NCBI GenBank assembly: GCA_023205875.1
Contig: CP060760.1
Location: 1-64,000 of the forward strand
Direction: 5' to 3'
From: Chloropicon primus
Lineage: Eukaryota; Chlorophyta; Chloropicophyceae; Chloropicales; Chloropicaceae
DNA length: 64,000 nt
The position numbers and the translations under genes are program-made. This document shows positions 29,291 to 39,621 of the stretch, piece by piece (within the stretch, counting starts at the first letter, position 1; each line of letters starts with the position of its first letter). The notes under the pieces were generated by a model that did not search any database, was not told the origin of the DNA, and saw only the letters and a list, made by a program, of their open reading frames with translations.

Positions 29291-31169
29291 ATGGACTTGC
29301 AGTTCGCGGGCCCGAAGGGCATCCCCAAGTCGAAGAGCTTGGCGACGTACGAGCAGTGGAGGGAGCACGAGAGGCAGTTGAGGAGGAGCCAGAGCCAGAA
29401 GCTCCTCGGGGGCGAGGAGGAGGGGGGCGAGAAGCTGAACCCGCTCGAGGACCACCACAGGAGGGCCTCGGAGGGAGCCGCCGAGGCCTTCAGAAGGCAG
29501 AACGGGTCCGCCAGCACCAGCAGGACCTCGAGCTACTCCAACCTCGCCCAGGACTCTCCGAGGGGGAAGAGGTCCAACTCGAGGAAAACGAGCTTGCAGC
29601 AAGATGCGGCGACGCCTCTCCTGGTACGTGGTGCCCACGCATCGCATTGATTCTGTTCCCGAAAAAGCTAACACGCACCCTTCTCTCTCTCTCTCTTTCT
29701 CTCTCTTTGTGTGTGTGGGTGTGTGCCTGCTGCAGGACGAGAATGGCATGATCGAGTACGCGACCCTCGAGCTGCGCGTGCACCCGCCGAGCGTGAAGAT
29801 CGACAACACGCTGGAGGACCACAGCACCGTGGTCATCGTGGACAGCGCCAATCGCCCGGGGACCCTGGTGGAGGTCGTGGAGCGCCTCACGGAGCTGGGC
29901 CTGGGGATGAGGACCGCGCAGATATCGAGCGACGGGGGCTGGTTCGTGGACGTCTTCCACGTGACGAACGAGGAGGGCGAGAAGATCAGGGACAAGAGGA
30001 CGCTGGAGAGGATTGAGAACATCTTGGACCTGAACTTTGACATCTCCCCTGGCGTCCCGAGCGAGGGCAAGTTCGGGGGGATGAACGTGATCGAGGTGCT
30101 CCTCAAGGACGAGCCGGGGCTGCTTTCCAGGCTCAGCGAGCAGATCACCAGGTGCCAGCTCAACATCTACGACACCCTGCTGTGGACGCACGGGGGCTAC
30201 GCCGCGATTCTTTTCACCGCCAGCGAGTCGGGCCAGCCCCTGAGCAGCGAGAGGGACCAAAGGGAGCTGCAGTCCAGGCTGGAGGAGGCCCTGGGCCTCT
30301 GGGACATCGAGGACGAGAGGCTGAGGACCTCGTCCTTTGTGCACGTGAACTGCTGCCACGATACCCTCTACGTGGAGAAGAGGTTCTACCGCCTCAAGAT
30401 GAAGGCCTCGAGCATCGTGGAGGCCCTGATCCTCGAGGACGGGGCCGGGTGGCGGCCGGGGGGGCGCGGGGGGGAGGAGGAGGTCGTCGCCGTGACCTCG
30501 CGATTCGACGCCCAGACCCGGTACACGACCTTCCACGTCAAGTGCAGGGACCGGCCCCAGCTCCTCTTCGACACGGTCTGCACGCTGAGCGACCTGAGCT
30601 TGGACATCTTCCACGCCACCATAGACGCGGACGGCACCCTTGCCAACTTGGAGTTCTTCGTGAAGAGCAGGAGCGGGAGCGAGATCCGAAGCGAGAAGGA
30701 GATGAAGTACGTCAAGGAGAGGCTGAGGCTGGCCCTCAACCTCGGGGCTCCGCCGGCCCTGTGCATCCAGGTGACCGGGAGGGACCACAAGGGGGACTTG
30801 CACAGGACGACCAGGAGACTCCAGGAGGTGGGGCTGGACATCGCGTACTGCACCAGCAGGACCGACCCCATAGAGATGCAAACGTGCAGCACGTTCTATG
30901 TCCTGGACGCCAAGGGGAGGTCCCAGGTGGAGTACAGCCCCCTGATCGAGGGCTGCTGCAGGTTCCTGGGAGCAAAGTGCCTGAGCCACAGCAGGGGTGG
31001 CTTGGAGAGCTCGTCGAACTCGGAGACGCCGTCGCCCTCGATCGCTTCGGGGCACCAGGCAGTGAGGAAGTCCCCTCGAGAACGCGTGGTGGACATGGGG
31101 GGCGACCTCTACACCCTCGAGTCCGCCTTGCTGAACAGCTGGAACAGGTTGTGGCAGGGCGTGGACTAA
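29291..31169 (+). CDS. ACT-domain repeat protein (ACR type)
   Basis: Exon 1 is 29291-29623 and exon 2 is 29736-31169, separated by a 112-nt phase-0 intron (GTACGTG...CTGCAG) with a long pyrimidine tract; the product is 588 aa. A Ser-rich N-terminal region precedes four ACT domains: STVVIVDSANRPGTLVEVVE, VLLKDEPGLLSRLSEQITR, FHVKCRDRPQLLFDTVC and QVTGRDHKGDLHRTTRRL. ACT repeats resembling the C terminus of bacterial GlnD are found in plant ACR proteins, which are thought to sense amino acids. There is no nucleotidyltransferase or HD domain, so it is a sensor-only protein. The ligand is unknown. Start ATG 29291 follows a GGTC run. Confidence 0.88.
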
Positions 31170-31628
31170 GCGAAAGAGAGAAGAAGATGATGATGAAGAA
31201 GAAGAAGAAGAGGGAAGAAACGGGGGCGGTTACGACGAATCCCTAATCTAACCGCCCCCACTGTTGTTTCGTCGCACAGGCAGTGTCAGTGCGCAGTGGT
31301 TGAGAGATGCTGGTGGTGGTGGTGGTGGTGATGCTGCTGTTGATGAAAACCTAAAACAAAACAACACCCATTGTGTGATAGACCCAAGGTCTTGTGTCCA
31401 TTATGATGTCCATCCCCATACCTTTGCTTTGGCCCCTCCCCCTAAGCTCCTGGTCCCTCAATTTTGGCATCGAAAATATCGAGACGAGAGACGAGAGACG
31501 AGAGACGAGCGAGGGCAAAAAGAAAAAAACGAGCGCGCGCAAAACAGAGCGGACGAGCGGCGTACCCTTTTCGCTCCGGCACGACACGAGAGAGAGAGCG
31601 CGGGCGAGGGCGAGGGAGTTTTGTGAAG
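31170..31628. promoter_or_regulatory. Intergenic region upstream of AP-2 alpha
   Basis: Contains AAGAAG repeats (31186-31212), TGGTGGTGG (31311-31330), a telomere-like AAAACCTAAAAC word (31348), GACGAGA repeats (31484-31510) and GCGAGGGCGAGG near the start codon. An open frame joins part of it to AP-2 alpha from 31464, but its Arg/Lys/Glu-only translation is not conserved-looking, so it is treated as 5' UTR. Confidence 0.45.
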
Positions 31629-34505
31629 ATGGCGTCCGCTGGAGGGTACAGGGGTTTGCACAACTTCATCAATGAGATAAGGCAGTGCAACTCCAAGGAG
31701 GCGGAGAGGGCTCGCATTGACAAGGAGCTGGCGAACATACGAACCAAGTTCAAAAGCGACCGAGGGTTGAGCTCGTACGAGAAGAAGAAGTACATATGGA
31801 AGCTCCTTTACATCTACGTCCTCGGGTACGACGTGGAGTTCGGCCACATGGAAGCCGTGGCTCTGATATCGAGCACAAAGTTCTCCGAGAAGCAAGTGGG
31901 TTACATCGCGGCGAGTGTTCTGCTTCACGAGAACTTGGAGTTCGTCAGGCTGGTGATCAACACGATGCAGAAGGACCTCCTGAGCAGGGATGAGAACTAC
32001 CAGTGCATGGCGCTGACGGCGATTGCGAACATGGGAGGAAGGGAGTTTGCGGAGGCCCTCTCGGGGGAGGTCTTGAAGCTTTTGATCAGCAGCTCCACGA
32101 GGAACGTGGTGAGGAAGAAGGCGGCGCTTTGCGTGCTGAGATTGTTCAGGAGGAACCCGGACATCATTTCCCACGAGACCTTCGCTCTCAAGATGGGGAA
32201 CTTGCTCCAGGAGAGGGACTTGGGGGTTCTCCTCAGTTCCATGTCCCTGCTCTGCGGAGTCGTCGCCGTGGACTCGAGGGGGTACGAGGTCGTGATCCCA
32301 AAGGTCGTCGCGGTCCTCGAGCGGGTGGCCAAGGGCATCGACATTCCGCAGGACTACACGTACTACGGCATCCCGTCGCCGTGGCTCCACGTCAAGGCCC
32401 TCAGGGCCCTGCACTACTTTCCGGTGATAGAGAACGACGGCGTGTGGACCAAGCTGCAGGAGATACTCAGGAGGACGATATCCAGCGCCCCGATCGACAA
32501 GAACACCAACAAGAACAACGCCCTCCACGCCATACTGTTCGAGAGCATCTCCCTCATGATGCACCTCAACATGGACTCCGAGGTGCTGACGCAGTGCGTC
32601 ACTCTCTTGGGCAAGTTCGTTTCCATCAAGGAGCCGAACATCAGGTACTTGGGCTTGGAGAACATGTCCAGGCTTAGCCTGGTGCCGGAGATGATGACCA
32701 CGATCAAGGCGCACCAAGAGCAGATCCAGCTGAGCTTGAACGACCCCGACATCTCCATCAGGAGGAGGGCGCTGGACTTGCTGTACAGGATGTGCGACGC
32801 GCAGAACTCGCACGAGATCGTGGACCAGCTCCTGAGCTACTTGACGACGGCGGATTTTGCCATCAGGGAGGAGCTCGCACTGAAGATCGCGATCTTGTCG
32901 GAGAGGTTTGCCAGCAGCCTGCAGTGGTACGTCGACGTTATCATCTCTTTGATTGACAAGGCAGGGGACCACGTGAGCGACCAGGTCTGGTACAGAGTCG
33001 TGCAGATCGTGACGAACAACGAGGCCCTCCAGAGCCACGCTGCAGCGAATGTGCTGAGGAAGCTTCAAGATGGAAGCAGCCACGAGACGATGCTGAAGCT
33101 TTCGAGCTACATTCTTGGGGAGTTTGGCCAGCTTCTGCAGGGGTCCACCAGGGAGATCTTCCACCTTCTGAAGGACCGCTTGGGATCCGCCACGGCGCCG
33201 ACAAAGGGGCTCATTTTGTCCGCCTTTGCCAAGATTCTTGTGAGGAGCCCAGAGGACACGGAGATTGCGGACTCCATCAAGGAGATCTTCAAGAGGTACG
33301 GCTCGATCCCTGACGCGGAGCTCCAGCAAAGGTCGGTGGAGTACGCCGTCTTGTCCGGGAAGAAGGAGGCCACGGAGGTCATGTCTCTGATGCCCAAATT
33401 TCCTGAGCGAGAGTCCTCCTTGGTCAAGCTCATGTCCCCGGAATCGAATGAGGCTTCTCTGCCCATCGCAAGAGGCAGGAACGTCGATAGGGACGCGGAG
33501 GCTCTCCCCTCTGCCACCCAGTCCAACGACCTGCTTGACTTGGACGACGCCATCGAGAACACTGTGCCCGTGGTGCCTCTGACCCCAGAGGAGCCAGCGA
33601 AGGCAGGCCAGAGCGACCCGCTGGACCTGTTGGCGGGTCTCTCTGTCACCGAGGAGGCCCCAGCCGCAGCGCCCCCTGCAGCGTCGGGCAACAATGCAGC
33701 AGACCCCTTTGGAGGCTATTCTGACCTCACGGTGGGCAACTCGAGCGGCGGGTCGGGTCTGACGCCGCAGCTCGCGGGAGGCAGTCTTGAGGACTGGCAC
33801 TCCAAGTTGTGCGTGTCGAACAAGGGTGTGTTGTACCAGGACCAGTATCTGCAGATAGGCGTGAAAGCAGACTACCAGAAGGCCCAGGGCAGGATCATGC
33901 TCTTCTTGGGAAACAAGCACACGGCTGAATTGAGTAACGTTGTTCTCTCGATTCCTCCGATCCCAGCGTACCGCATTCAGCTTGGCAGCGTGCCGACGTC
34001 CATTGCCGCCCAAGCCCAAGTTCAGGTCCCAGTGGCCGTGTCCTGTGTGGAGGCTTCCCTGGATGCTCCCAAGCTCCAGGTGGTCTACCACGTGCAAGGA
34101 GAAGCAGCGAAGCTCGATTTGCAGATGCCCGTGATTCCCACGAAGTTCTTCGCGCCCGTCGCAAATGTTGACACGAATTCTTTCTTCACGATGTGGAAGA
34201 GCATCCCTGATGCTCCTTTGAAGCTGCAACAAATTGCGCAGACCACCAACGCCTTGGACATGGCTAGAACCCAAGGCTTGGTGAGCGCCGCTGGACTCAC
34301 AGTTGCGCAGGGAATCGACCCGAGCCCAAGCAACGTGGTTGGTGTGGGTGCATTCAACTGCGAGTCGTCTGGCGAGACGGTCGTCATGCTCAGGTTAGAG
34401 ATTGACCCGAGGTCCTACAAGCAATACAGGATCACGGTCGCCTCAAACAATGCACTTCTCACTTCCTCCACAAAGGAGTTTTTGGTGAAGGAGCTTAATC
34501 GCTAG
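31629..34505 (+). CDS. AP2A1: AP-2 adaptor complex large subunit alpha
   Basis: A 958-aa alpha-adaptin of the plasma-membrane clathrin adaptor AP-2. The trunk begins GGYRGLHNFINEIRQCNSKEAE and KKKYIWKLLYIYVLGYDVEFGHMEA, which are hallmark sequences of alpha subunits. Armadillo-like repeats run to about residue 600. The hinge contains LLDLD (about 630), a clathrin-box-like motif, and DPLDLL. The appendage follows: beta-sandwich with GVLYQDQYLQIGVKADY and platform with FFTMWKSIPDAPLKLQQ, ending EFLVKELNR. All parts of a normal alpha subunit are present. Start is ATG 31629 (GAAGATGGCG context). Convergent with the receptor kinase, 80-bp spacer. Intronless. Confidence 0.97.
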   Translation: MASAGGYRGLHNFINEIRQCNSKEAERARIDKELANIRTKFKSDRGLSSYEKKKYIWKLLYIYVLGYDVEFGHMEAVALISSTKFSEKQVGYIAASVLLHENLEFVRLVINTMQKDLLSRDENYQCMALTAIANMGGREFAEALSGEVLKLLISSSTRNVVRKKAALCVLRLFRRNPDIISHETFALKMGNLLQERDLGVLLSSMSLLCGVVAVDSRGYEVVIPKVVAVLERVAKGIDIPQDYTYYGIPSPWLHVKALRALHYFPVIENDGVWTKLQEILRRTISSAPIDKNTNKNNALHAILFESISLMMHLNMDSEVLTQCVTLLGKFVSIKEPNIRYLGLENMSRLSLVPEMMTTIKAHQEQIQLSLNDPDISIRRRALDLLYRMCDAQNSHEIVDQLLSYLTTADFAIREELALKIAILSERFASSLQWYVDVIISLIDKAGDHVSDQVWYRVVQIVTNNEALQSHAAANVLRKLQDGSSHETMLKLSSYILGEFGQLLQGSTREIFHLLKDRLGSATAPTKGLILSAFAKILVRSPEDTEIADSIKEIFKRYGSIPDAELQQRSVEYAVLSGKKEATEVMSLMPKFPERESSLVKLMSPESNEASLPIARGRNVDRDAEALPSATQSNDLLDLDDAIENTVPVVPLTPEEPAKAGQSDPLDLLAGLSVTEEAPAAAPPAASGNNAADPFGGYSDLTVGNSSGGSGLTPQLAGGSLEDWHSKLCVSNKGVLYQDQYLQIGVKADYQKAQGRIMLFLGNKHTAELSNVVLSIPPIPAYRIQLGSVPTSIAAQAQVQVPVAVSCVEASLDAPKLQVVYHVQGEAAKLDLQMPVIPTKFFAPVANVDTNSFFTMWKSIPDAPLKLQQIAQTTNALDMARTQGLVSAAGLTVAQGIDPSPSNVVGVGAFNCESSGETVVMLRLEIDPRSYKQYRITVASNNALLTSSTKEFLVKELNR

Positions 34506-34585
34506 TCAAAAGGATGAACACACAAACTCTTTTAAGCTTTTCTTTAGTTTGACATGCCGTCTTTATCAATTCAATCCGATCACGA

Positions 34586-37500
34586 TCAGTGCGCGCTCCC
34601 GTGCTTGTTCCGCAGATACGCTAACCTGAGCTTTATCTCCCTGAATGTCGGCCTCAGTCTTGGGTCGTGACGCCAGCAGTCCCGAATCAGCCTTTTTAGA
34701 CTGATTGGACACCCGGAGGGCAAGGGGAGCCTGTCTCCCTCGACCCCAACGGCAACCACGACTTGCATCGGAAGAAGCTTGTCCGCCCACGGCTTCTGGC
34801 CAGTCAGGCACTCCCAAAGGATGATGCCAAAACTGTACACGTCGCACTTCTCGTCCACATTTCTGCCTTGCATGATCTCCGGGCTCATGTACGCAACCGT
34901 CCCTGCGTTCAGGTGCTTGGTCTCTACAAAAGTGTTCGTCCTGATTCTCGCAATACCAAAGTCTGCCACCTGAGCCCGGCCGTCCCTGTGGAGCAAGATG
35001 TTCTGAGGCTTCAAGTCCCTGTGAATGATGGGGGGCTCCAAGCTGTGACAGTAATCCATGGCAGATGCGACGTCTTCTGCGAGCTGGAGCAACGTGCCAT
35101 ACTCTGGCTGCTTCTGGTTTGTGTGCAGCATGGAGTGAAGCGATCCCCCCTCGGCGTACTCGAGGATCACGCAAAGTGATTCCGGATTGAGGCAACACCC
35201 CAGGAAGTTAACGATGTTGGGGTGCCTGAGGTTCTGCAGCAGTGCCACTTCGGTCTTCAAGGAATCCACCTGGTCCGCATTTAATTCATTGTTGTTGTGC
35301 AGGAGCTTGATTGCGACCCTGTGGCCCTTGTAGGTGCCTTCGTAGACACTCCCACTGCCCCCCGAACCAATCAGGTGCGTGATCTGTACGTCCTTGAAAA
35401 TGTCCACGTTCATGCTCTCGACATCCGTCCTCGATGGAATCTTCTCCACGGCGTGCCTCTTCGGCGTTTGCTCACTCCTCGCGCTATCCACAACTTCTTT
35501 CATGACCCTCCACTCTTCCGCGACGAGTTTTTGCGCGGTTTGCAGGGACTGAATTTGCTTCTCGATGAGCTCGTGGTAGTCGCTCGCTACGGACATGTCA
35601 ATGACCTCGCTCGCGCTCTTGCGAAGGTGCTTCCCCCTGGCCTTCCCTTGGGGGCTACTAAAATCCAGGAGCTTCTTGAGATCGTTGCTGCTTTTCAGCA
35701 GGGCCTTGCACGAAGCCTGGAGCGCGTCATCAACATGCTGCAAGTTGGAGAATTTCCTGTAGCTCATGGGCTCGCTTCTGTTTGTAGGCACCACGATCGG
35801 AGATGGCATGATCTCGGTGTCGTGCTTGAAAAGGCCCCGACTCGTGGGCTCCCCCTCCGAGATGCTGCTCACTTTGTACAAAGGCTGGCGCTCCATCCTC
35901 ACCGTCTGCGGGACGTCTTCTTCGACTATTGAGCCACCACAGTGAGTGTGGTACATGAGCTCCTCCACGCGCTCCGAAGGCAAAGGACTCACTCGAGCCG
36001 TGTCACAAGGAAGAGTCTGCCTGCTCGCAGTCCTTGTGCTCGCTTTGGATGGGCTGTGGCTCAAAGCCTTGCTCACCCCGTACACGGGAAGGATGTTGTC
36101 AATATTCGTGCTCTCCAAAGGACCGCCACCGTCGTCGGGGTCCGCAGCTTCCCTGTACGTTACGCTCTCCACCCAGCCCTTCTTATTGGCGGCTTTCATC
36201 TTGACCGTGGCCGGGATCCTGAAGCGGTGTCTGTACGCGCTGACGTCGTCAATGGCCTCCTGGAAAGACTCGTGAAGTGCGACACAGCAGAGTGGCACAG
36301 AAGTCAACCTCTTCCCGGGTTGCTTTGGGAATATTATGCATATCAGGATCGGCACCAGGATCAGAGCGGTGACGACGCCAATGACGATCCCAAGGCTCCA
36401 GCCCAGGACGTGGCTGTTGCCGGAACCCTGAGAGTAGTCCAGATCCAAGAGACTCGCCTCGAGCTCGGACATTTCGCTCAAATCCAGCACCCAGAGCTCC
36501 CCGCTATCGCTGGAGTTGGGCTTGGAGTTGAACAAGATGTTGGTCACGATGAAGAAGATGCCTTGGTCCGACCCATCCACCAGGTCAAACCTGTTCCAAG
36601 GCCTAGGGAAACCGAAATCGCTGAGGGGGGCGCTCACCTCCACCCAAGTGCCGGTGAGTTGGCTCTGGTTCCACAGGGACTCCACGCACTGGGCCTCCTT
36701 CCTGCTCTCGTTCTCCCTGCTGACCTCCAGGCACACGTCGACTTCGTTGGAGGAGGCTAAGATCTGAAAGTGCAGGGCCTCCCAGAACTCAAAGGAGGCG
36801 TCTGTCGCGAAGCTCAGTGCCCCGTTCGGCCCCACCAAGGCTTTCACCGCAGCTTCCCCGCTCGGCAGGATGTAGGAAAAGTCGTAGAAGCCGATGTAGC
36901 TCCTGTCCGTCCACCGAGGGGCCAGGCCGAAACCCGACAAGTACACCGCTTCCACGAAAGGCATCGTGGCAGAGGCGGGCGCTGGAACGTCGATCTCCCC
37001 CTCCGTCCTCCACAGGCACTGGCTGTAGCCACTGGAATCGAGCCCCTCCTCCCCGCCGCAAAACTCGATTTTCTGAACGAACACGATCGACCCCTGGACG
37101 GACTTCTCCTCGATCCTGACCTCGTACCAGCTGAAGTCCAGGGCATCGGGCAAGGGGATTCTCACCTGGCTCCAGGCGTTCGCGGCGAACTCGGGGTTCC
37201 CGTCCAGGACGGTGTGCGCGGACACGCTCGCGGACGCTTGGGGGCGCTGATTGTACCCGGTGAGCGTGAGGATCGTCTGGGGGGGCGCGGGCTGGTCCGT
37301 GTTCTCGGCCACCATCACGTCCAGGCAAACGTGCGTGAACCCCGAGACGGGCTTCTCCTTCCTCTTCAGCCTCATGTTGAGGTACCCGAACCTCTGGGCC
37401 TCGAGCACGAGGACGGGCGCCTCCGGGTTCGCCGGCGCTGTGGGGTAGCCGGACTCCTCCCCGGGCCAAACCAGCGAAGATAAGTTCGCGTCCACGACGC

Positions 37501-37732
37501 TCATCACCCAATCGTCGCTTATGATCCCCCCCTCGACCGGCTTCGCCGACGCCGGTTCGTCGTTGGTGGCGGTCCCGTTGCCGCCACGCGTGGTGCTCAG
37601 GGGCTGCGCCGTCTGCAGGTCTTCGCTCGCCGCCGCCGCTTCCGTGGCGTGGAGAGGCAGGGCGGAGGCCAGCAGGACCACCACCGCCGCCAACCTCTTC
37701 CACTCCCCCCTCGTCCTCATCGTCATCGTCAT
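34586..37732 (-). CDS. Receptor-like protein kinase (TKL type) with paired beta-sandwich ectodomain
   Basis: A 1048-aa type I membrane kinase. A signal peptide (about residues 10-30, LAAVVVLLASALPLHA) is followed by a ~400-aa extracellular part and a membrane segment near 435-460 (SLGIVIGVVTALILVPILIC). A long cytosolic linker leads to a kinase domain from about 782 to the end. Kinase motifs are all present: GSGGSGSVYEG, VAIKLL, HRDLKPQN, DFGIA, GTVAYMSPE and CWRHDPRLRP, so it should be active. The sequence suits the tyrosine-kinase-like/Raf-MLK class. The ectodomain holds two similar halves (VRIPLPDALDFSWYEVRIEE and VSAPLSDFGFPRPWNRFDL, each followed by a hydrophobic strand), which suggests paired carbohydrate-binding-like jelly rolls. 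First ATG in frame is 37732. Ligand unknown. Confidence 0.9.
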   Translation of the reverse strand: MTMTMRTRGEWKRLAAVVVLLASALPLHATEAAAASEDLQTAQPLSTTRGGNGTATNDEPASAKPVEGGIISDDWVMSVVDANLSSLVWPGEESGYPTAPANPEAPVLVLEAQRFGYLNMRLKRKEKPVSGFTHVCLDVMVAENTDQPAPPQTILTLTGYNQRPQASASVSAHTVLDGNPEFAANAWSQVRIPLPDALDFSWYEVRIEEKSVQGSIVFVQKIEFCGGEEGLDSSGYSQCLWRTEGEIDVPAPASATMPFVEAVYLSGFGLAPRWTDRSYIGFYDFSYILPSGEAAVKALVGPNGALSFATDASFEFWEALHFQILASSNEVDVCLEVSRENESRKEAQCVESLWNQSQLTGTWVEVSAPLSDFGFPRPWNRFDLVDGSDQGIFFIVTNILFNSKPNSSDSGELWVLDLSEMSELEASLLDLDYSQGSGNSHVLGWSLGIVIGVVTALILVPILICIIFPKQPGKRLTSVPLCCVALHESFQEAIDDVSAYRHRFRIPATVKMKAANKKGWVESVTYREAADPDDGGGPLESTNIDNILPVYGVSKALSHSPSKASTRTASRQTLPCDTARVSPLPSERVEELMYHTHCGGSIVEEDVPQTVRMERQPLYKVSSISEGEPTSRGLFKHDTEIMPSPIVVPTNRSEPMSYRKFSNLQHVDDALQASCKALLKSSNDLKKLLDFSSPQGKARGKHLRKSASEVIDMSVASDYHELIEKQIQSLQTAQKLVAEEWRVMKEVVDSARSEQTPKRHAVEKIPSRTDVESMNVDIFKDVQITHLIGSGGSGSVYEGTYKGHRVAIKLLHNNNELNADQVDSLKTEVALLQNLRHPNIVNFLGCCLNPESLCVILEYAEGGSLHSMLHTNQKQPEYGTLLQLAEDVASAMDYCHSLEPPIIHRDLKPQNILLHRDGRAQVADFGIARIRTNTFVETKHLNAGTVAYMSPEIMQGRNVDEKCDVYSFGIILWECLTGQKPWADKLLPMQVVVAVGVEGDRLPLPSGCPISLKRLIRDCWRHDPRLRPTFREIKLRLAYLRNKHGSAH

Positions 37733-38192
37733 CGTAACGTAACTCGCGAGAGGGGAACGGGCTCGAGAGTCTGTTTCGGTTCTCCGTCTCCTTGAAGAGA
37801 GAAACCGAAACCGTGACAACACCAGTGCCGTTCCGGCGCGGCGTTGTTGTTCCAATGGTTGGTCCTCTTCTTGTCCTCCCCTCGAGCGGAGCGTTCCTCC
37901 CTCTCCCTCTCCCTCCTCGTGCTCGAGCGTTAACTTCACGAGGTGCTCGCTGTCGGTTTCGGTTTTGAAGCCGTTGGTTTTACATATTCTCCACAAGACG
38001 TTACATTATAACCTCGCTCGGAGAACACTAATGTGTGGAAAGTATTGTTTGTTCGCTATGTGATGTAAAAGTAATGTCGTGTGACGAAAGATCTCCGAGC
38101 GGCGGCGTGACGAGCGCGCCAAAAAAAGCGGAACGAGGGGGAGCGACAAGAGGGAGGGAGTGTGAGAGAGAGAGGATAGTGAGAGTGTGAGG
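37733..38192. promoter_or_regulatory. Divergent promoter region, receptor kinase / MDH
   Basis: About 460 bases. The part next to the kinase gene is GC-rich and open in the kinase frame but has no ATG. The centre (37975-38070) is A/T-rich with TTACATTATAACC and TGATGTAAAAGTAATGTCG, and the MDH-proximal part has GAGAGAG runs. The A/T-rich centre is the likeliest promoter core for both genes. Confidence 0.45.
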
Positions 38193-39212
38193 ATGTTTTG
38201 TGGTGCGAAGAGAGTGGTGGGACCCTTGGCGAGGGCGTTCAGCTCGGCGGCGGCGGCGGAGGCGCCGGAGAGGAAGGTGGCTGTCTTGGGAGCCGCGGGA
38301 GGGATCGGACAAACCTTGTCCTTGCTGATGAAGATGTCTCCCTCGGTGACGAAGTTGAGCCTTTACGATATCGTGAACACGCCGGGAGTGGCGGCGGACT
38401 GCAGTCACGTCAACACGGGGGCGCAGGTCACCGGGCACGTCGGGCAGGAGCAGCTCGGGGATGCGCTCAAGGGCTGCGACGTGGTGGTCATACCCGCGGG
38501 CGTGCCGAGGAAGCCTGGCATGACCAGGGACGACCTCTTCGCCATCAACGCCGGAATCGTGGCGGGACTCGTGGAGGGCGTGGCCAAGAACTGCCCGGAG
38601 GCCCTCATCACGATGATCTCCAACCCCGTGAACTCGACCGTCCCCATCGCGGCCGAGGTGCTCAAGAAGCACGGGGTGTACAACCCAAAGAAGCTCTTCG
38701 GGGTCACCACCCTTGACGTCGTGAGGGCCAAGACCTTCTACGCCGAGAAGAACGGGTTCGACGTCAACACCGTCGACGTGCCTGTCGTGGGAGGCCACGC
38801 CGGCATTACCATCTTGCCGCTCTTCTCCCAGGCCACCCCTTCGGCGACCATGTCCGACGAGGTCCTCGACGCCCTCACCAAGAGGACCCAGAACGGAGGA
38901 ACCGAGGTCGTCGAGGCCAAGGCCGGAAAGGGATCCGCCACCCTCTCCATGGCTTACGCCGGGGCCCTCTTCGCTGATGCCGCCCTCAGGGGACTCAACG
39001 GCGTCCAGGACGTCGTGGAGTGCACCTACGTCGAGTCCAGCATCACCGAGGTTCCATTCTTCTCCTCCAAGGTCAAGCTCGGGCCAGAGGGAGTCAGCGA
39101 GATCTACGGACTCGGCGACCTCACCGACTACGAGTCCGATGCCCTCAAGGCCATGATGCCTGAGCTCGAGGCCTCCATCGAGAAGGGAGTCAACTTCGTG
39201 AAGAACATGTAA
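38193..39212 (+). CDS. MDH: Malate dehydrogenase, mitochondrial
   Basis: A 339-aa NAD-dependent malate dehydrogenase. It has a short presequence ([18 protein letters not shown]) and the NAD-binding [19 protein letters not shown]. Catalytic and substrate residues are in [12 protein letters not shown] (substrate-loop Arg), [10 protein letters not shown] and [13 protein letters not shown] (proton-relay His). This is the mitochondrial/bacterial MDH clade and not the cytosolic one. It converts malate to oxaloacetate in the TCA cycle, next to the aconitase step also encoded here. ATG 38193 is chosen; GTG 38187 is not a start. Near-total G/C at third positions indicates high expression. A glyoxysomal or plastid MDH cannot be fully excluded. 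Confidence 0.95.
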   Translation: MFCGAKRVVGPLARAFSSAAAAEAPERKVAVLGAAGGIGQTLSLLMKMSPSVTKLSLYDIVNTPGVAADCSHVNTGAQVTGHVGQEQLGDALKGCDVVVIPAGVPRKPGMTRDDLFAINAGIVAGLVEGVAKNCPEALITMISNPVNSTVPIAAEVLKKHGVYNPKKLFGVTTLDVVRAKTFYAEKNGFDVNTVDVPVVGGHAGITILPLFSQATPSATMSDEVLDALTKRTQNGGTEVVEAKAGKGSATLSMAYAGALFADAALRGLNGVQDVVECTYVESSITEVPFFSSKVKLGPEGVSEIYGLGDLTDYESDALKAMMPELEASIEKGVNFVKNM

Positions 39213-39621
39213 GAAGCTTCGGTCGGATGGATGCTAATAAAATATATGAACTTATTTCATTCTGTTTTTTGCCAAGGTTACAAAGCCTCGTCCGTCCACG
39301 GTTCCCGCCACCACGCGCGTTCAAGCCCTCTCCTCTCCACACACCCTTCCAAAACCACCCAATACACAAGGGAACAACAGAGGAACAACAGAGGAACAAC
39401 ATCCTCTCCCTCTCCCTCTCCCTCTTCCAAGGCATGAAGCCGAGTGAGGGAAGAGGGTCCAGAGGTTGGTCCAGGTGCATTGCCTCTCCCCATCCCCATC
39501 CCCATCCCCATCCCCATCCCCATCCCCTTCCTTCCCTCCTCGCCCTTGCCTCTCCCCCTTTTCGCGCTCTTTTCGCAGACCTGGTGACAGATGAGAGAGC
39601 GTCAGTGCGCGATCGATCGTG
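39213..39621. promoter_or_regulatory. Intergenic region upstream of SMCHD1-like gene
   Basis: Holds the MDH 3' end (AATAAAATATATG near 39235), GGAACAACAGA repeats (39373-39402), CTCCCT repeats (39407-39425) and the CCCCAT hexamer array (39488-39530). A GATCGATCG word precedes the start codon. No gene supported. Confidence 0.5.
39488..39530 (-). repeat. CCCCAT hexamer array, G-rich on the minus strand
   Basis: About seven tandem CCCCAT units. Read on the minus strand this is GGGGAT repeated, again a good G-quadruplex pattern with 2-nt loops (and an i-motif candidate on the plus strand). It lies about 90-130 bases upstream of the SMCHD1-like start codon. It resembles in form the GGGGTA array before TRAPPC11 but is on the template strand. 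Confidence 0.8.

Noticed and set aside
31464-31628. N-terminal extension of AP-2 alpha
   Set aside because: The upstream in-frame stretch is Arg/Lys/Glu-only and comes from GACGAGA repeats. Alpha-adaptin similarity begins at the ATG at 31629.
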